From the NCBI GenBank assembly GCA_018380195.1, contig JAGZUC010000010.1:1-61324 (forward strand): DNA of 61,324 bases, given 5' to 3'. The notes beneath the pieces were generated by a model. That model was not told the origin of the DNA, did not search any database, and saw only the letters and a list, made by a program, of their open reading frames with translations. The DNA comes from Collinsella sp. Lineage in GTDB: Bacteria > Actinomycetota > Coriobacteriia > Coriobacteriales > Coriobacteriaceae. Of the stretch, positions 61,275 to 61,324 are shown piece after piece (the first letter of the stretch is position 1; every line of letters starts with the position of its first letter). The position numbers were made by a program, and so were the translations under genes.

Positions 61275-61324
61275 CTCGCCGTCTCCCCATCGGGCGCCGG
61301 CGTCTTGACCCTCATCTCGAACGG
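61233..61324. mobile_element. Left-hand edge of an insertion sequence cut by the window end
   Basis: It begins with the 25-bp terminal repeat (61233-61257), the inverted copy of 70-94, inside the pilin-like coding sequence. The following bases carry the end of a minus-strand reading frame. Target duplication cannot be checked because the other junction is outside the window. Confidence 0.65.
61271..61324 (-). CDS. C-terminal fragment of a transposase
   Basis: On the minus strand an open frame enters from the window end and stops with TAG at 61271-61273, 13 bases from the terminal repeat: PFEMRVKTPAPDGETAS. Its placement fits the 3' end of an IS transposase. With only 17 residues no family can be named. 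Confidence 0.4.
   Translation of the reverse strand, partial: PFEMRVKTPAPDGETAS

Overview
The window looks like part of the chromosome of a gut actinobacterium of the class Coriobacteriia, most likely a Collinsella or close relative. This is inferred from the high GC content, the sortase-anchored mucin/glycan enzyme and pilin-type proteins, an Ech-type [NiFe] hydrogenase beside NfnAB-type electron bifurcation, CoaX, and the very repeat-rich spacers. No 16S gene is present to confirm it. Both ends of the window carry the same perfect 25-bp sequence in opposite orientation (70-94 and 61233-61257). The simplest reading is that the window is a whole assembly contig that breaks in two copies of one insertion sequence (IS), one of which has cut the 3' end of a giant pilin-like gene.

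Layout. 1-5000: an IS end, then carAB with a PyrR-type hairpin over the carA ribosome binding site. 5000-8480: an accessory stretch with a cell-wall sorting-signal remnant, a DUF4143-type ATPase with its own palindromes, a YefM/RelE-type toxin-antitoxin pair and a 204-bp MITE-like element. 8478-14891: a 2137-residue cell-wall-anchored GH31 glycosidase. 15181-22407: purine genes purE, purF, purM and purN, interrupted by a class B sortase, a MoaE-like protein and a CmpB-family membrane protein. 22533-28800: orphan EIIA, PrsA-like foldase, YqeY, a complete polar amino-acid ABC transporter and a cytidylate-kinase-like protein. 28928-34986 (minus strand): nfnB, nfnA, pth, prs and glmU. 35186-38434: an ECF transporter (T, fused AA, S). 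38973-43219: xth, a sirtuin, a folP-folK fusion and a biotin-ligase-like protein. 43315-44719: a second DUF4143 ATPase cassette. 44766-48134: coaX, initiator tRNA-Met and an enoate-reductase-type flavoprotein. 48584-48979: an orphan transposase-like HTH protein. 49162-54794: an Ech hydrogenase operon with fused EchA-EchB. 55286-end: a von Willebrand A / pilin-repeat adhesin, frameshifted at a C6 tract and then cut by the IS.

How the genes fit together. CarAB, Prs and PurEFMN supply carbamoyl phosphate, PRPP and purines. NfnAB links NADH, NADPH and ferredoxin pools, and Ech can draw on the ferredoxin pool to make H2 while translocating ions. The GH31 enzyme and the pilin-like adhesin are the surface, host-glycan-facing part, with a sortase encoded nearby.

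The most unusual signal is in the spacers. There are several families of long palindromes: (i) hairpins whose arms differ completely between loci while the loop (TTTGCGAAGCAA) is kept; (ii) about 155-bp elements whose 24-bp arms carry a matching compensatory change between copies; (iii) GGGGACAG-core palindromes and terminators, including one placed on the stop codons of purF and pth; (iv) locus-specific palindromes bracketing each DUF4143 ATPase; and (v) a 191-bp inverted-repeat element translated in frame inside the ECF ATPase.
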